From contig CM018692.1 in assembly GCA_009363875.1 (NCBI GenBank), positions 90,176,137 to 90,240,136 on the forward strand: DNA of 64,000 nucleotides. Direction: 5' to 3'. The stretch is from Mikania micrantha. Lineage: Eukaryota > Streptophyta > Magnoliopsida > Asterales > Asteraceae. The translations under genes and the position numbers were made by a program. Under the pieces are notes generated by a model. The model did no database searches, was not told the origin of the DNA, and saw nothing but the letters and a program-made list of their open reading frames with translations. Every line of letters begins with the position of its first letter. The first letter of the stretch is position 1. Shown piece after piece: positions 11,274 to 25,529 of this stretch.

Positions 11274-11284
11274 CTCTGATACCA
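11274..11284 (-). promoter_or_regulatory. Primer binding site, element A copy 2
   Basis: TGGTATCAGAG on the minus strand, next to the inner end of LTR A at 11288. Confidence 0.85.
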
Positions 11285-11287
11285 ATC

Positions 11288-14200
11288 TGTCACACCCCCA
11301 ATTTTCAACTAACGGAATCATACCGTTTGGGACGTGACAAACCAGGATCTCAGATCATTAGACATAACGAAGACCTCTATATGATTTTCAAAACATACTT
11401 TGGTCTAAAACTGTAATATCAAAGTTCTACGTTACGGAAGCGTTTTTAAAACATAAACAACCATAACGGTTTGAAAACTGTAAATTACAATGCAAAGTTT
11501 CAATTGTTCAAATCCAAATAACTGAAATGTAAAACATACATGCGACTCGATCTCCTAGTCCATGCCTACTTGCTTGTGTACCTTAGCGTCCTGAGAAAAC
11601 ATGTAAATCAAGTCAACACAAAGGTCGGTGCATTACACAGGTTTAAGCATTCACAAATGTTTGAAACAACTGTTTGCACAAAATGTTTGCAGATAACATA
11701 ATCACACATGCATAGTCATGATAGCTAGTCATTTATACTATTTACATAAGTGGTCGACACCGAAGCTGACTGTTGCATGCTAATGCATGTTTTGCCTTGC
11801 CACTATTGTCTAGCACAAACAATAGTAATGTGAATTGGCTAGTCAAACACTTGCGTAGATCCCATCTACCAAGTGAGGTTTGTCAAACCTAATGGATCTA
11901 TTTCCAACTACCACACTTTGCACTACGGCAAACTAAACGGTTCGAAATGTAAGGACTTGTAATGCTATGTTTGCACTCAATGTAAACAGTTAACTCATGC
12001 AAGTGATATGTATCTAAAAATGTTTGTTGCACATGTTTTCTCCCCCAAAACAGTTAAAATAAGAAAGGGGCCGTGTACGCACCTTTGAATGTAGCAGAAT
12101 GATCAAACACGTGAACTCGCGTAGAAAATCCTCTTACGAAGAACCTGTGTTTTAACAATAACTTAGTGTTATTTGGAATGTCATTTTGTGCTTGAAATCA
12201 CATACGTGTCAATACACGTATGTTAGAGTGTTAGAAGTGTACATACGTATGTATGCGTGACTTTGAAATCGTTTAATAAAATCATATCATCGCTTATGAT
12301 TTTATTTAAACAAGCGTAATTATACGCGATTTCGTTTTCGGGGTAAAATATAAATTTTATTACTCTAGTATGTTCGGAATTGGATTCTGATTCTAACGCA
12401 ATTCGAACGAGTAGAATCGGAGTTAAAACGAATAAATTATGATCAAAATACCAAAAATTAACTTTAAAATCAAAAACCAGCATGAGCAGGGGTCGAACCC
12501 TTGACCTCCTGCCCCAAACAAACACCACCAACCATTTGCTCTACTTCAACAATTGTTACCTACTTTGGTTTTAAATGGTTTTAACAATGGTTCACTCGGT
12601 TCCCCTTTTCTTATAAAACCGAAACCATATGGCTTCAATTAACCCACGATTCGAACCCAATCGGACCTAGAACCATGGGGCTATGGTTACTGTAATCAAT
12701 CCGAGTCTACAAGTCGTTTTAATTCAATAGTTCATCAGCCCAAAGTCCCAAATTTGATTCCACATTGTTTCGAACTCGTATTCCTCCATTCTCAATTCAA
12801 ATTGACTAAATTGATGATCCAACCTTCTTAATTTCGTATGGTTTCTATTACACAGAGAATGTCGACCCTCTCCATAATGTTCAATTCAAAAATCAAACCC
12901 AAAACTATCGAAATTCCCAATTTCGTTTTTGTTATGAGCCCTAGACTAGGAAACCTATCAATTCGTTATAGTTAGACTAAATTGATATGGGGATTTTGTT
13001 TAGTACCACATTTCGAATCATTCTGCAAGTTTTAATTCGATTTAAAAATGTGTTTGAAAGAACAACCCCAAACCGTTCCTTATGAAAAACCTTAAAACTA
13101 GATATCATTCAATTCGGTTTTGTTTAATCGAATTAGCATATGGAATTCATAAACGAGATGTTTCTGAAACTCCCTGTATAGTTTAATTCGACTCTAAACC
13201 TCATTTGTATCGAAACCCCCAAATCGGTTTTGTCTAAGAACCCTAGAATTAGACCTCTTAAAATTCGTAATGATTTGATGAAATTGACTTAGGGATTTCT
13301 TTTAGTATATTATTCCGAAGCTATCTGTGTATAAAAATTTGATTATCAAACCTATTTGGACCGAAACCCCCAAACGGATTTATGTTAAGAACCCTAGAAC
13401 TTGCAATCCCTCAATTCGTTTTTGTTACACGAAATGGGGCTAGGGCTTAGTTTAATCGGGATCTTTAGAGTGTGTAGGAACAAGAACTTACTTGGTTTGA
13501 TGTAGGATTGTTGTAGAACGACTTTAAGCCCTAGGTTCGGCCCCCTCGCGATCCAATTCTTCAAACCGAAGCTTCACCGATCGAATTGTTGCTTGTAACA
13601 GATCCTAATGATGCCGAATAGAGTCTCTGAGAGTTCAATTTTGCGAAATTTGGTCGAATGTTGTGGTTTTAGATATGTAGGGATACGGTTTCAACTATTG
13701 AGTTAACTAGTGGTTTAATTTGGCTATTAAATGACTCAATAACGTTCAGAAACTGCTACTAATCATAATTGTGATGATTATGATAGTTCAATTCGGTTAC
13801 AATTCGAATTTTTGAGGAATTTCGAATTTCCTATCATTACCTTACACGAATTTTGACTTTTTAAAGTCAAAATCTTGATTTTGCATAATTCCCACATTAA
13901 TCCTTATGTATTAGATGCTTATAACCATAATAGAGTAATCTAAGATAGTTTAATTCAACTATAATTGATTACTGAAAGTGGTTTCAATTTCTAATTGAGT
14001 ACATAACTCAAATTTTGACTATGGAAGTCAAAATTAGAAACTTTAGGCTAACCACAATATAATCCTTATATAATAATCGATTTTTGATAGTTTCCAGTTA
14101 ACTGAGTTAACCCGAAAAGTCGGATTGTCACAATTATCTTATGTATGATGATCTTTCAAGTAATGTATCAAGGTTATACAAATTGTAAAGGTTTATCCTT

Positions 14201-14711
14201 ATAACTTAGTTAGATATATCCCTATTTGCATGCATGCATGTGCTTCAAGTTAACCCATCCATCTTGAATTATTACATGAAATCAAATTTTAAACATCAAA
14301 CTTATTTTTATTTCATAGCTTATTTCTTTTGCATAAAAATATATCTTATAAACTCTAATAATAACCTAGGTTATAAAATTCACCTTAATTTAAGGCAAGG
14401 ATGCTTAGATTATTTAAGCAAAATATTCCATATTTCAAATCTCAAGGTTTACATCTCATTATTTATAGTTTCAAAATTTAACAACTCATGTCATTTAGAA
14501 AGAAGGATAGTGTTTCTTTAATCTCATTCATGTATGCATGGGTATTTCTAACCTCCCATTCTTTTTCTCTCTATTCCCCATAGGTTCGAAGCCCTATATA
14601 AGGGATCTAAGGGTTATATGGTTTGGCCGACTGCATGCAAGCACAATGGTCATGGATTCGGCAGTCCAACAACCTCAACAGGTCATAGGTTCGCTGATTA
14701 GAGCTTCCATG
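11288..14711 (-). mobile_element. LTR A, truncated, array copy 2
   Basis: Same content as 1715-5138 at an offset of 9,573 bp, including the tRNA-like segment, the inverted TTTTGACT repeats and the mutated target site CCATG just before LTR B at 14712. No gene is supported in it. Confidence 0.85.
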
Positions 14712-16064
14712 TGTGACACCCCGAGCCGGCGGGGTTGGATCGGAGTCCCCGTCGGGCGGAAGGTTCCCGGGGCGTGATATCGTGGGTGATAATCGAGATG
14801 ATCAGATTGTTTACATAGCATCAATGTTTAAGAATAACTAAAGCACAATCAAATGATAACTAGGATTACAAAGTTAAATTACAATATCAAAGTTCAGCAA
14901 TTTAACTAAGTAAACCTAACAAAAGAATCAAATTTTTATATCTTGTATATGTACAAGATATCAAAAGTAATATGTATCATCAAAAAAAGATGTGCTTCCC
15001 CAAAAGTCTACTAGGTCCTCTATCTGGGCAGCCTAGTATGCAAATCCTGAAGCCTTAGCTTATACCTGTTCTTCACCTGAGAATGCATGTAAGAAAACAA
15101 GGTCAACACAATGGTTGGTGAGTTCATAAAGTTTATAAGTTTAAAATAGTTTCACAAACCTCCTTCGGTAAAACTTTAACCTCATTAACTCCACATGTAA
15201 TATCCAAATCGGTATGCTTATATATAGGGCATACCCCTGAGTCGAGCCTACAACCCGCCCAGACGCCATCCCACCACATACTAATCCGGATATGACACTG
15301 TTGTTAATGATAATTAAGCATTTTACCTACCAATCAACCCATTCCTCATCAAAGCTTTTGTTGTTTGTTTCAAAGTTTACAAGTCTATATTGTTTACAAG
15401 TGTTAGTTTCAATGTATGTTTATCAAGCATCAAGTTTCACACGCACATAGTTTAGCTTTCCCTAATCCCATATGTGAGTACAAGCTCTGCACTAGCAGTC
15501 GTTTAGCAATTACATAGCTCACATATTAGTTAAGCTTAGTCTAGCAATTGCGTGTCTCTTATACAAGATAAAAGCTCTGGTTTACCAGTAGTTTAGCAAT
15601 TACATATCTCATACATAGACACAAGCCATGCATACACAAGTAATTCCAGCAATTACGTATCTCATATAAGCAGACAAAAGCTCTGGATTACCAGTAGTTT
15701 AGCCATTACATGTCTCTTATATAGATAATAGCTTAGCATCGTAATGTTTATGTTTAGCAATTACATACCTCATATAAGCAGATCAAAAGCTCTGGACTAC
15801 CAGTAGTTTAGCAATTACATGTCTGTTATATAGGTAATAGCTTAGTCTCGATACGTTTATGTTTTACATATATCTCAATCCATAGGTACAAGCTCTGGAT
15901 TACCAGTAGTTTAGCCATTACGTAGCCTATGATTAGATATATCTACGATGTTTCATGCGCAAGTAGTAGTTTCAAGCATAACGTTTCAAGTGTTCATACA
16001 ATGTTTCATCATGAATCCCATAAGTTTGTATCAAGTCTCACACAATGTTTAAAGTATAAAGTTT
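14712..16064 (-). mobile_element. LTR B fragment, array copy 2/3 boundary
   Basis: Collinear with the first 1.35 kb of LTR B and identical in extent to 5139-6491. It is followed by the same filler junction at 16065-16083. The four degenerate GCTCTGG...CAGTAGTTTAGC cassettes are at about 15493-15933. Confidence 0.88.
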
Positions 16065-16074
16065 AGCAATTACT

Positions 16075-19000
16075 TTAAACAATGTCAATTACACAAGCTC
16101 GTAACATATCCTCGAGCGTTTGAATCGTACGTTCACTCTGACCGTCGGTCTGTGGATGATATGCGGTACTCATATCCAAACGAGTTCCCAATGACTTATG
16201 AAGTGATTTCCAAAAGTTGGAAGTAAAGCGAGCATCCCGATCTGGTATAATGGAGATTGGCACGCCATGTCGAGCTACCACTTCCTTGATGTAAATACGA
16301 GTCAGTTTCTCCATCTTGTCGGTTTCCTTGATTGCTAAGAAATGTGCAGATTTCGTTAATCGATCGACAATTACCCATATCGTATCACAACCACTCGGTG
16401 TACGGGGTAATTTAGTAATGAAGTCCATCGAAATATGTTCCCATTTCCACATTGGTATTTCTGGTTGTTGCAGCAAACCAGATGGTTTCTGATATTCAAC
16501 TTTGACTTTCGAACAAGTCAAACATTTGCTAACATACCTAGCAATGTCGGCTTTCATATGAGGCCACCAATACAGTGCCTTCAAGTCATGATACATCTTG
16601 TCTGATCCCGGATGGACTGAATATCTAGACTTGTGCGCTTCATCCATCACGAGTTCTCTCAAACCTCCATACAAAGGTATCCACAGTCGATTAATGAAAT
16701 AACGAATTCCATCAGGTTTAACATCCAATTGTTCTTCCATTCCTCGTAAGGATTCCTGTACCAAGTTTTCCTTTTTCAAGGCCTCGAGCTGAGCACTGCG
16801 TACCTTGTCAGGTAAGTCACTCTGTATCGTCATCATAAGTGCACGAACCCGTCTTGTTCCTATTGTGTCTTTTCTGCTTAGAGCGTCAGCTACTACATTA
16901 GCTTTTCCCGGATGATACTTGATTGCGCATTCGTAATCATTCAACAACTCGACCCACCATCGCTGTCTCATATTAAGCTCCTTCTGATCAAAGATATGCT
17001 GCAGACTCTTATGATCAGTGTAAATGGTACACTTGGTTCCATATAAGTAATGCCTCCAGATTTTCAAAGCGAAAACCACTGCTCCTAATTCCAAGTCATG
17101 AGTAGTGTAATTCTTTTCATGTGGTCATAGCTGCCTTGAAGCATAAGCAATCACTTTATCACGCTGCATCAACACACATCCCAAACCCTGTGCAGATGCA
17201 TCACAATACACCACAAAGTCTTCTGTCCCTTCCGGTAAGGACAGAATCGGTGCACTGCAGAGTTTCTGTTTCAATAACAGGAATGCAGCTTCCTGTTTAT
17301 CCGTCCAGTTATACTTCTTTCCTTTGTGCGTAAGAGCTGTAAGTGGTTGAGCGATCTTTGAGAATCCCTCAATGAATCGTCGGTAATAACCCGCCAAACC
17401 AAGGAATTGTCGTACCTCGGTAGGGGTCTTTGGAGCTTCCCAATTCTTAATCGCTTCAATTTTCGCTGGATCAACATGTATACCCTTTTCATTAACTATA
17501 TGACCCAAGAATTGAACTTCTCGTATCCAGAAGTCACATTTCGAGAACTTAGCGTACAGTTGTTCTTGTTTCAATAACTCTAGCAGCAATCGGAGATGTT
17601 CAGCATGCTCCTCCTCAGTCTGAGAATAGATGAGAATGTCATCAATGAAAACAATGACAAACTTATCAAGATAAGGTTTACAAACACGATTCATGAGATC
17701 CATGAATACAGCTGGAGCGTTTGTCAACCCAAATGGCATGACCAAGAACTCATAATGGCCATAACGCGTTCTGAATGCTGTCTTTGGAATATCTTCTTCT
17801 TGAACTCTGAGTTGATGATAACCCGATCTGAGGTCGATCTTCGAGTAGTAACCCGAACCTTGCAACTGATCGAACAGATCGTCAATTCTAGGTAACGGAT
17901 ACCGATTCTTGATGGTAACCTTGTTCAGTTCCCGGTAATCGATGCACATACGGAAAGTCCCATCCTTCTTCTTAACAAATAAGACTGGAGCTCCCCACGG
18001 TGAAAAACTAGGTCGTATAAAGCCCTTATCTAACAACTCTTGCAGTTGTGTAGATAATTCTTGCATCTCAGATGGTGCAAGTCGATAAGGCGCCCTAGCT
18101 ATCGGTGCTGCATCTGGTGTAAGGTCAATTCGGAATTCCACTTGTCTGATAGGCGGTAATCCCGGCAAGTCTTCTGGGAATACTTTAGGAAATTCACAAA
18201 CTACTGGGATGCCTTCAATCTTCTTCTCAGTTACCGGCTTCTCAGTTATAAGTGCTATAACTGCTGTATGACCTTTCCGCAGACATTTGTGCGCTTTCAT
18301 ACAAGATATGAGACGCAGTGGCGTACTGCTCTTCTCGCCTTGTACATACAATGTCTCTCCATGCGGAAGAGGTATACGAACGATCTTTTCATGGCATACT
18401 ATTTCAGCCTGGTGTTTGGACAACCAGTCCATGCCAATGACTACATCAAAACTGCCTAAAGTGATAGGCATGAGATCAATTTCTAATGTTTGACCCATCA
18501 AATCAAGGATACATCCTTTAAGGATTTGTTCAACTATAATTAACTTGCCATCGGCTAATTCTACAGTGTATGGATTTTCTAAGGCAGTGGGACTAACATT
18601 TAGCAACTTAGAGAATGAACTAGATACAAAACTCCGGTCTGCACCAGTGTCAAATAGCATAGAGACATAGTGATTATTTAAGAGGAACGTACCCGTGACA
18701 ATGTTGGGATCCTCCCGTGCCTGACGCCCTCCAATCACAAACGCCCTGCCCCTAGCACCATTGTTGTTGTTGTTGTTGTTGTTATTGGTGCCATTGCCAT
18801 TTCCGTTGCCGTTTGCCTCATTAGTCCCGCCTTTCTTGAGTTGTGGGCAATCCTTTTTGAAGTGCCCCAGCTTACCACACTCGAAACAACCCTTCTGTGC
18901 GTTGTTCTGGTTGTTATTCTGGTTGTTGGAATTGTTTTGCTGCTCTCCGCGGCAATCCTTAGCTGCATGCCCTACTTTACCACACCGCTGACACTTAAAC

Positions 19001-19911
19001 CTATCACACTGATTCCCAGCATGATGGAATCCACACTTGTTGCACTTTGGTTGCTTACCAATATATCCCCCTGATGATGATGATTGCTGACCACTGTTCG
19101 AGTTTTGATAAGACTTGTGTGAATCCTGCCTTCGATTCTGCTGAAAAGGCTGTTGGTTGAAATTCTTAGAGTTACTGCTTTCCCACTTCCTCTTGTGGTC
19201 TCCTACCTTAGTAGCTGATGTTCGTTTAGGCAGAGTTCCCTGTAACACTGCCTGATCAGTCAGTTGGTGCGCTAAACGAACAGCTTGTTGAATCGTTATG
19301 GGATTTGCAGATGTAACCAATCCCTGGATCTGAGGCACCAACCCTCCTATGTACCTCTCTATCCACTTACTGGCTGGAGTAGCCATGTGAGGTAGAAGTC
19401 TGGCCAGTTCATGTGACCGAGTCGTGTACTCCTCGATGTTTGACCCCTCCATCTTGAGGTACCAATACTCCTCCTCCAGTTTCTGCATTTCACTGCGAGG
19501 ACAGTACTCCTCCTGCAGCAAGGTTTTGAATCCATTCCAAGTTAAGGCATTGGCCTCACCCAATCCCAGAGTTTGAACATTTGAATTCCACCAGGTCAAC
19601 GCTGGACCCTCCAACGTACCCGTGGCATATTTGACCTTGTTTTCCTCTGGACAGTTACACATTTCAAATACCGATTCCGCTTTCTCAATCCATCGAAGGA
19701 GTCCAATGGCCCCCTCCGATCCTTTGAAATTATGCGGTTTGCAATCCAAGAACGTCTTGAATGTGCACACTTGTGGGTTCGCCAATCCCCCTGTTGGACC
19801 CTGAGGTCCTGTTGTGTGGGTCTGGACGTAGTTCGCGATTGCCTCTGCGACCCTGTTATTGATCACCTCATTGAGCTCAGCAACTGTCATCTGTACGTTC
19901 TCGCCAGACAT
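16075..19911 (-). pseudogene. gag-pol: Gag-Pol polyprotein of Gypsy element A, array copy 3, truncated
   Basis: Same architecture as copy 2: Gag with CCHC knuckles, protease DTGA, RT with FIDD, RNase H, and integrase with HHCC and DDE. The true start is MSGENVQ at 19911; the frame stays open upstream to 19992 only because an upstream stop was lost by mutation, and the extra residues are absent in the other copies. RT is complete here, with the block missing from copy 2 present at about 17694-17720. The in-frame TGA at 17125-17127 still separates RT from RNase H, and integrase is cut at the array junction. The Asn-rich tract of Gag is two codons longer than in copy 2. This is probably the ancestral copy of the array. 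Confidence 0.92.
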
Positions 19912-20152
19912 TATCTCCCTACTTAAAAGAAATGTTAGAGTGTTATCAAGTCCAATGTGAAACGTGTAAACAATACAACAAACAACAAACATGTAATGTA
20001 GAGATCAACACAACTGTTGGCAATAAGTAATAGTTTCCAATAGATAATAATCTGATTTGAGTACAATACTTTCAAAATCAAAACATAGGTTTTCAAACTT
20101 CTAATGTAGGGACACAACCCGCCCCTAATAAGTTTAAACAAAATAAATAAAA

Positions 20153-20803
20153 TCAAGCATCCTCAATAGTGGAGTCAGCATCAGAATCAACATCCTGTAC
20201 TGGTACCAACTCCTCCTCCTCCTCCTCCTCCTCTGCCTCAGATACAAACTGCTCCTCTAGTGCAATCAACCTTCCCTCAGCAATGTCAGCTCGGTGCTCC
20301 TCCTCCAGCATTTGAGTAGTCAGATGCACAATGTGTGACTCCATCCCCTGAACCACACTATAAAGCTCTGCGTATCGGGCATTCACATCCCGAAGCTCCT
20401 GTGCCATGTGCTCAATCCGATCATTCGCCCACTTTGACTCCCATGTCAATCAAGCGATATCATCTAACTCGAATTGTGGCCTCTTACAGGCACGAAACCT
20501 TGGTGGCATACGGTACGAAGACTCCTCGGCGGAATCCTCCACAGGTGCTTTCCCTGGGTCTCTCTGTGGTTCCTCCTCGGGATCCTCCTGTGGATCCTCC
20601 TCAGGATCCTCCTCTGGGTCGTCCTCTTCCGGATCCTCCTCTGGGTCCTCGTCTGAGTCCTCTACGGGATCCTCCTCCGGATCCTCATCATGGTCCTGAA
20701 ATACTGGAGCTATCGGCTCCTCGTCATCAGATACGATCACATGTGGAGGTGGTGGTGGTGCTGCCATACCTGTTACATAAGGCCATATGTAAAAACTAGA
20801 CAA
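20153..20803 (-). pseudogene. Acidic leader ORF, element A copy 3, with one nonsense codon
   Basis: Same reading frame as the leader ORFs of copies 1 and 2, two Glu codons longer in the C-terminal acidic run. A single change turns a CGA Arg codon into TGA at 20450-20452, splitting the ORF into 117 and 98 codons. A C-to-T change at a CpG is what deamination of methylated plant DNA produces. Confidence 0.6.
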
Positions 20804-20888
20804 AACTCAAATGTGTAAACAAGTGTCTAATGTCTAACAGTTATAGTCTAGGTCTACTAATGCAAACCTAATTCGCTATAACCAATGT

Positions 20889-20899
20889 CTCTGATACCA
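20889..20899 (-). promoter_or_regulatory. Primer binding site, element A copy 3
   Basis: TGGTATCAGAG on the minus strand beside LTR A starting at 20903. Confidence 0.85.
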
Positions 20900-20902
20900 A
20901 TC

Positions 20903-23900
20903 TGTCACACCCCCAATTTTCAACTAACGGAATCATACCGTTTGGGACGTGACAAACCAGGATCTCAGATCATTAGACATAACGAAGACCTCTATATGAT
21001 TTTCAAAACATACTTTGGTCTAAAACTGTAATATCAAAGTTCTACGTTACGGAAGCGTTTTTAAAACATAAACAACCATAACGGTTTGAAAACTGTAAAT
21101 TACAATGCAAAGTTTCAATTGTTCAAATCCAAATAACAGAAATGTAAAACATACATGCGACTCGATCTCCTAGTCCATGCCTGCTTGCTTGTGTACCTTA
21201 GCGTCCTGAGAAAACATGTAAATCAAGTCAACACAAAGGTTGGTGCATTACACAGGTTTAAGCATTCACAAATGTTTGAAACAACTGTTTGAACAAAATG
21301 TTTGCAGATAACATAATCACACATGCATAGTCATGATAGCTAGTCATTTATAATATTTACATAAGTGGCCGACACCGAAGCTGACTGTTGCATGCTAATG
21401 CATGTTTTGCCTTGCCACTATTGTCTAGCACAAACAATAGTAATGTGAATTGGCTAGTCAAACACTTGCGTAGATCCCATCTACCAAGTGAGGTTTGTCA
21501 AACCTAATAGATCTATTTCCAACTACCACACTTTGCACTACGGCAAACTAAACGGTTCGAAATGTAAGGACTTGTAATGCTATGTTTGCACTCAATGTAA
21601 ACAGTTAACTCATGCAAGTGATATGTATCTAAAAATGTTTGTTGCACATGTTTTCTCCCCCAAAACAGTTAAAATAAGAAAGGGGCCGTGTACGCACCTT
21701 TGAATGTAGCAGAATGATCAAACACGTGAACTCGCGTAGAAAATCCTCTTACGAAGAACCTGTGTTTTAACAATAACTTAGTGTTATTCGGAATGTCGTT
21801 TTGTGCTTGAAATCACATACGTGTCAATACACGTATGTTAGAGTGTTAGAAGTGTACATACGTATGTATGCGTGACTTTGAAATCGTTTAATAAAATCAT
21901 ATCATCGCTTATGATTTTATTTTAACAAGCGTAATTATACGCGATTTCGTTTTCGGGGTAAAATATAAATTTTATTACTCTAGTATGTTCGGAATTGGAT
22001 TCTGATTCTAACGCAATTCGAACGAGTCGAATCGGAGTTAAAACGAATAAATTATGATCAAAATACCAAAAATTAACTTTAAAATCAAAAACCAGCATGA
22101 GCAGGGGTCGAACCCTTGACCTCCTGCCCCAAACAAACACCACCAACCATTTGCTCTACTTCAACAATTGTTACCTACTTTGGTTTTAAATGGTTTTAAC
22201 AATGGTTCACTCGGTTCCCCTTTTCTTATAAAACCGAAACCATATGGCTTCAATTAACCCACGATTCGAACCCAATCGGACCTAGAACCATGGGGCTATG
22301 GTTACTGTAATCAATCCGAGTCTACAAGTCGTTTTAATTCAATAGTTCATCAGCCCAAAGTCCCAAATTTGATTCCACATTGTTTCGAACTCGTATTCCT
22401 CCATTCTCAATTCAAATTGACTAAATTGATGATCCAACCTTCTTAATTTCGTATGGTTTCTATTACACAGAGAATGTCGACCCTCTCCATAATGTTCAAT
22501 TCAAAAATCAAACCCAAAACTATCGAAATTCCCAATTTCGTTTTTGTTATGAGCCCTAGACTAGGAAACCTATCAATTCGTTATAGTTAGACTAAATTGA
22601 TATGGTGATTTTGTTTAGTACCACATTTCGAATCATTCTGCAAGTTTTAATTCGATTTAAAAATGTGTTTGAAAGAACAACCCCAAACCGTTCCTTATGA
22701 AAAACTTTAAAACTAGATATCATTCAATTCGGTTTTGTTTAATCGAATTAGCATATGGATTTCATAAACGAGATGTTTCTGAAACTCCCTGTATAGTTTA
22801 ATTCGACTCTAAACCTCATTTGTATCGAAACCCCCAAATCGGTTTTGTCTAAGAACCCTAGAATTAGACCTCTTAAAATTCGTAATGATTTGATGAAATT
22901 GACTTAGGGATTTCTTTTAGTATAGTATTCCGAAGCTATCTGTGTATAAAAATTTGATTATCAAACCTATTTGGACCGAAGCCCCCAAACCGATTTATGT
23001 TAAGAACCCTAGAACTTGCAATCCCTCAATCCGTTTTTGTTACACGAAATGGGGCTAGGGCTTAGTTTAATCGGGATCTTTAGAGTGTGTAGGAACAAGA
23101 ACTTACTTGGTTTGATGTAGGATTGTTGTAGAACGACTTTAAGCCCTAGGTTCGGCCCCCTCGCGATCCAATTCTTCAAACCGAAGCTTCACCGATCGAA
23201 TTGTTGCTTGTAACAGATCCTAATGATGCCGAATAGAGTCTCTGAGAGTTCAATTTTGCGAAATTTGGTCGAATGTTGTGGTTTTAGATATGTAGGGATA
23301 CGGTTTCAACTATTGAGTTAACTAGTGGTTTAATTTGGCTATTAAATGACTCAATAACGTTCAGAAACTGCTACTAATCATAATTGTGATGATTATGATA
23401 GTTCAATTCGGTTACAATTCTAATTTTTGAGGAATTTCGAATTTCCTATCATTACCTTACACGAATTTTGACTTTTTAAAGTCAAAATCTTGATTTTGCA
23501 TAATTCCCACATTAATCCTTATGTATTAGATGCTTATAACCATAATAGAGTAATCTAAGATAGTTTAATTCAACTATAATTGATTATTGAAAGTGGTTTC
23601 AAAATTAGAAACTTTAGGCTAACCACAATATAATCCTTATATAAACTTTAGGCTAACCACAAATTGTAAAGGTTTATCCTTATAACTTAGTTAGATATAT
23701 CCCTATTTGCATGCATGCATGTGCTTCAAGTTAACCCATCCATCTTGCATTATTACATGAAATCAAATTTTAAACATCAAACTTATTTTTATTTCATAGC
23801 TTATTTCTTTTGCATAAAAATATATCTTATATACTCTAATAATAACCTAGGTTATAAAATTCACCTTAATTTAAGGCAAGGATGCTTAGATTATTTAAGC

Positions 23901-24192
23901 AAAATATTCCATATTTCAAATCTCAAGGTTTACATCTCATTATTTATAGTTTCAAAATTTAACAACTCATGTCATTTAGAAAGAAGGATAGTGTTTCTTT
24001 AATCTCATTCATGTATGCATGGGTATTTCTAACCTCCCATTCTTTTTCTCTCTATTTCCCATAGGTTCGCAGCCCTATATAAGGGATCTAAGGGTTATAT
24101 GGTTCGGCCGACTGCATGCAAGCACAATGGTCATGGGTTCGGAAGTCCAACAAACTCAACAGGTCATAGGTTCGCTGATTAGAGCTTCCAGG
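20903..24192 (-). mobile_element. LTR A, first part (interrupted by element B), array copy 3
   Basis: R/U5 side of A's 5' LTR, continuing at 49406 after element B. Together the two parts make an LTR of about 5.2 kb. Copy 3 lacks two stretches present in copies 1 and 2 around 23600-23670 and carries a short duplicated ACTTTAGGCTAACCACAA motif there. It ends with the target site CCAGG (24188-24192) of element B. No gene is supported. Confidence 0.85.
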
Positions 24193-24959
24193 TGTCACAC
24201 CCCGAGCCAGCGGGGTTGGATCGGAGTCCCCGTCGGGCGGAAGGTTCCCGGGGCGTGATATCGTGGGTGATAATCAAGATGATCAGATTGTTTACATAGC
24301 ATCAATGTTTAAGAATAAGTAAAGCACAATCAAATGATAACTAGGATTACAAAGTTAAATTACAATATCAAAGTTCAGCAATTTAACTAAGTAAACCTAA
24401 CAAAAGAATCAAATGTTTATATCTTGTATATGTACAAGATATCAAAAGTAATATGTATCATCAACAAAAGATGTGCTTCCCCAAAAGTCTACTAGGTCCT
24501 CTATCTGGGCAGCCTAGTATGCAAATCCTGAAGCCTTAGCTTATACATGTTCTTCACCTGAGAATGATGTAAGAAAACAAGGTCAACACAATGGTTGGTG
24601 AGTTCATAAAGTTTATAAGTTTAAAACAGTTTCACAAACCTCCTTCGGTAAAACCTTAACCTCATTAACTCCACATGTAATATCCAAATTGGTATGCTTA
24701 TATATAGGGCATACCCCTGAGTCGAGCCTACAACCCGCCCAGACGCCATCCCACCACATACTAATCCGGATATGACACTGTTGTTAATGATAATTAAGCA
24801 TTTTACCTACCAATCAACCCATTCCTCATTAAAGCTTTTGTTGTCTGTTTCAAAGTTTACAAGTCTATATTGTTTACAAGTGTTAGTTTCAATGTATGTT
24901 TATCAGGCATCAAGTTTCACACGCACATAGTTTAGATGTCCCTAATCCCATATGTGAGT

Positions 24960-25400
24960 ACAAGCTCTGCACTAGCAGTCGTTTAGCAATTACATAGCTC
25001 ACAGATTAGTTAAGCTTAGTCTAGCAATTACGTGTCTCTTATACAAGATAAAAGCTCTGGTTTACCAGTAGTTTAGCAATTACATATCTCATACATAGAC
25101 TCAAGCCATGCATACACAAGTAATTCCAGCAATTACGTATCTCATATAAGCAGACAAAAGCTCTGGATTACCAGTAGTTTAGCCATTACATGTCTCTTAT
25201 ATAGATAATAGCTTAGCATCGTAATGTTTATGTTTAGCAATTACATACCTCATATAAGCAGAACAAAAGCTCTGGACTACAAGTAGTTTAGCAATTACAT
25301 GTCTCTTATATAGGTAATAGCTTAGTCTCGAAACGTTTATGTTTTACATATATCTCAATCCATAGGTACAAGCTCTGGATTACCAGTAGTTTAGCCATTA
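24960..25400. repeat. Degenerate cassette repeat in LTR B
   Basis: Four to five copies of a ~45-55 bp cassette built on AAAGCTCTGGATTACCAGTA followed by GTTTAGCAATTAC, irregularly spaced at about 80-115 bp. The equivalent blocks are 5920-6360, 15493-15933 and 34033-34470. Confidence 0.75.
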
Positions 25401-25529
25401 CGTAGCCTATGATTAGATATATCTACCATGTTTCATGCGCAAGTAGTAGTTTCAAGCATAACGTTTCAAGTGTTCATACAATGTTTCATCATGAATCCCA
25501 TAAGTTTGTATCAAGTCTCACACATTGTT

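Noticed and set aside
17125..19992. Longer Gag start at 19992 in copy 3 (38 extra residues)
   Set aside because: The extension exists only because one upstream stop was mutated; copies 1 and 2 lack it, and MSGENVQ is the shared start.
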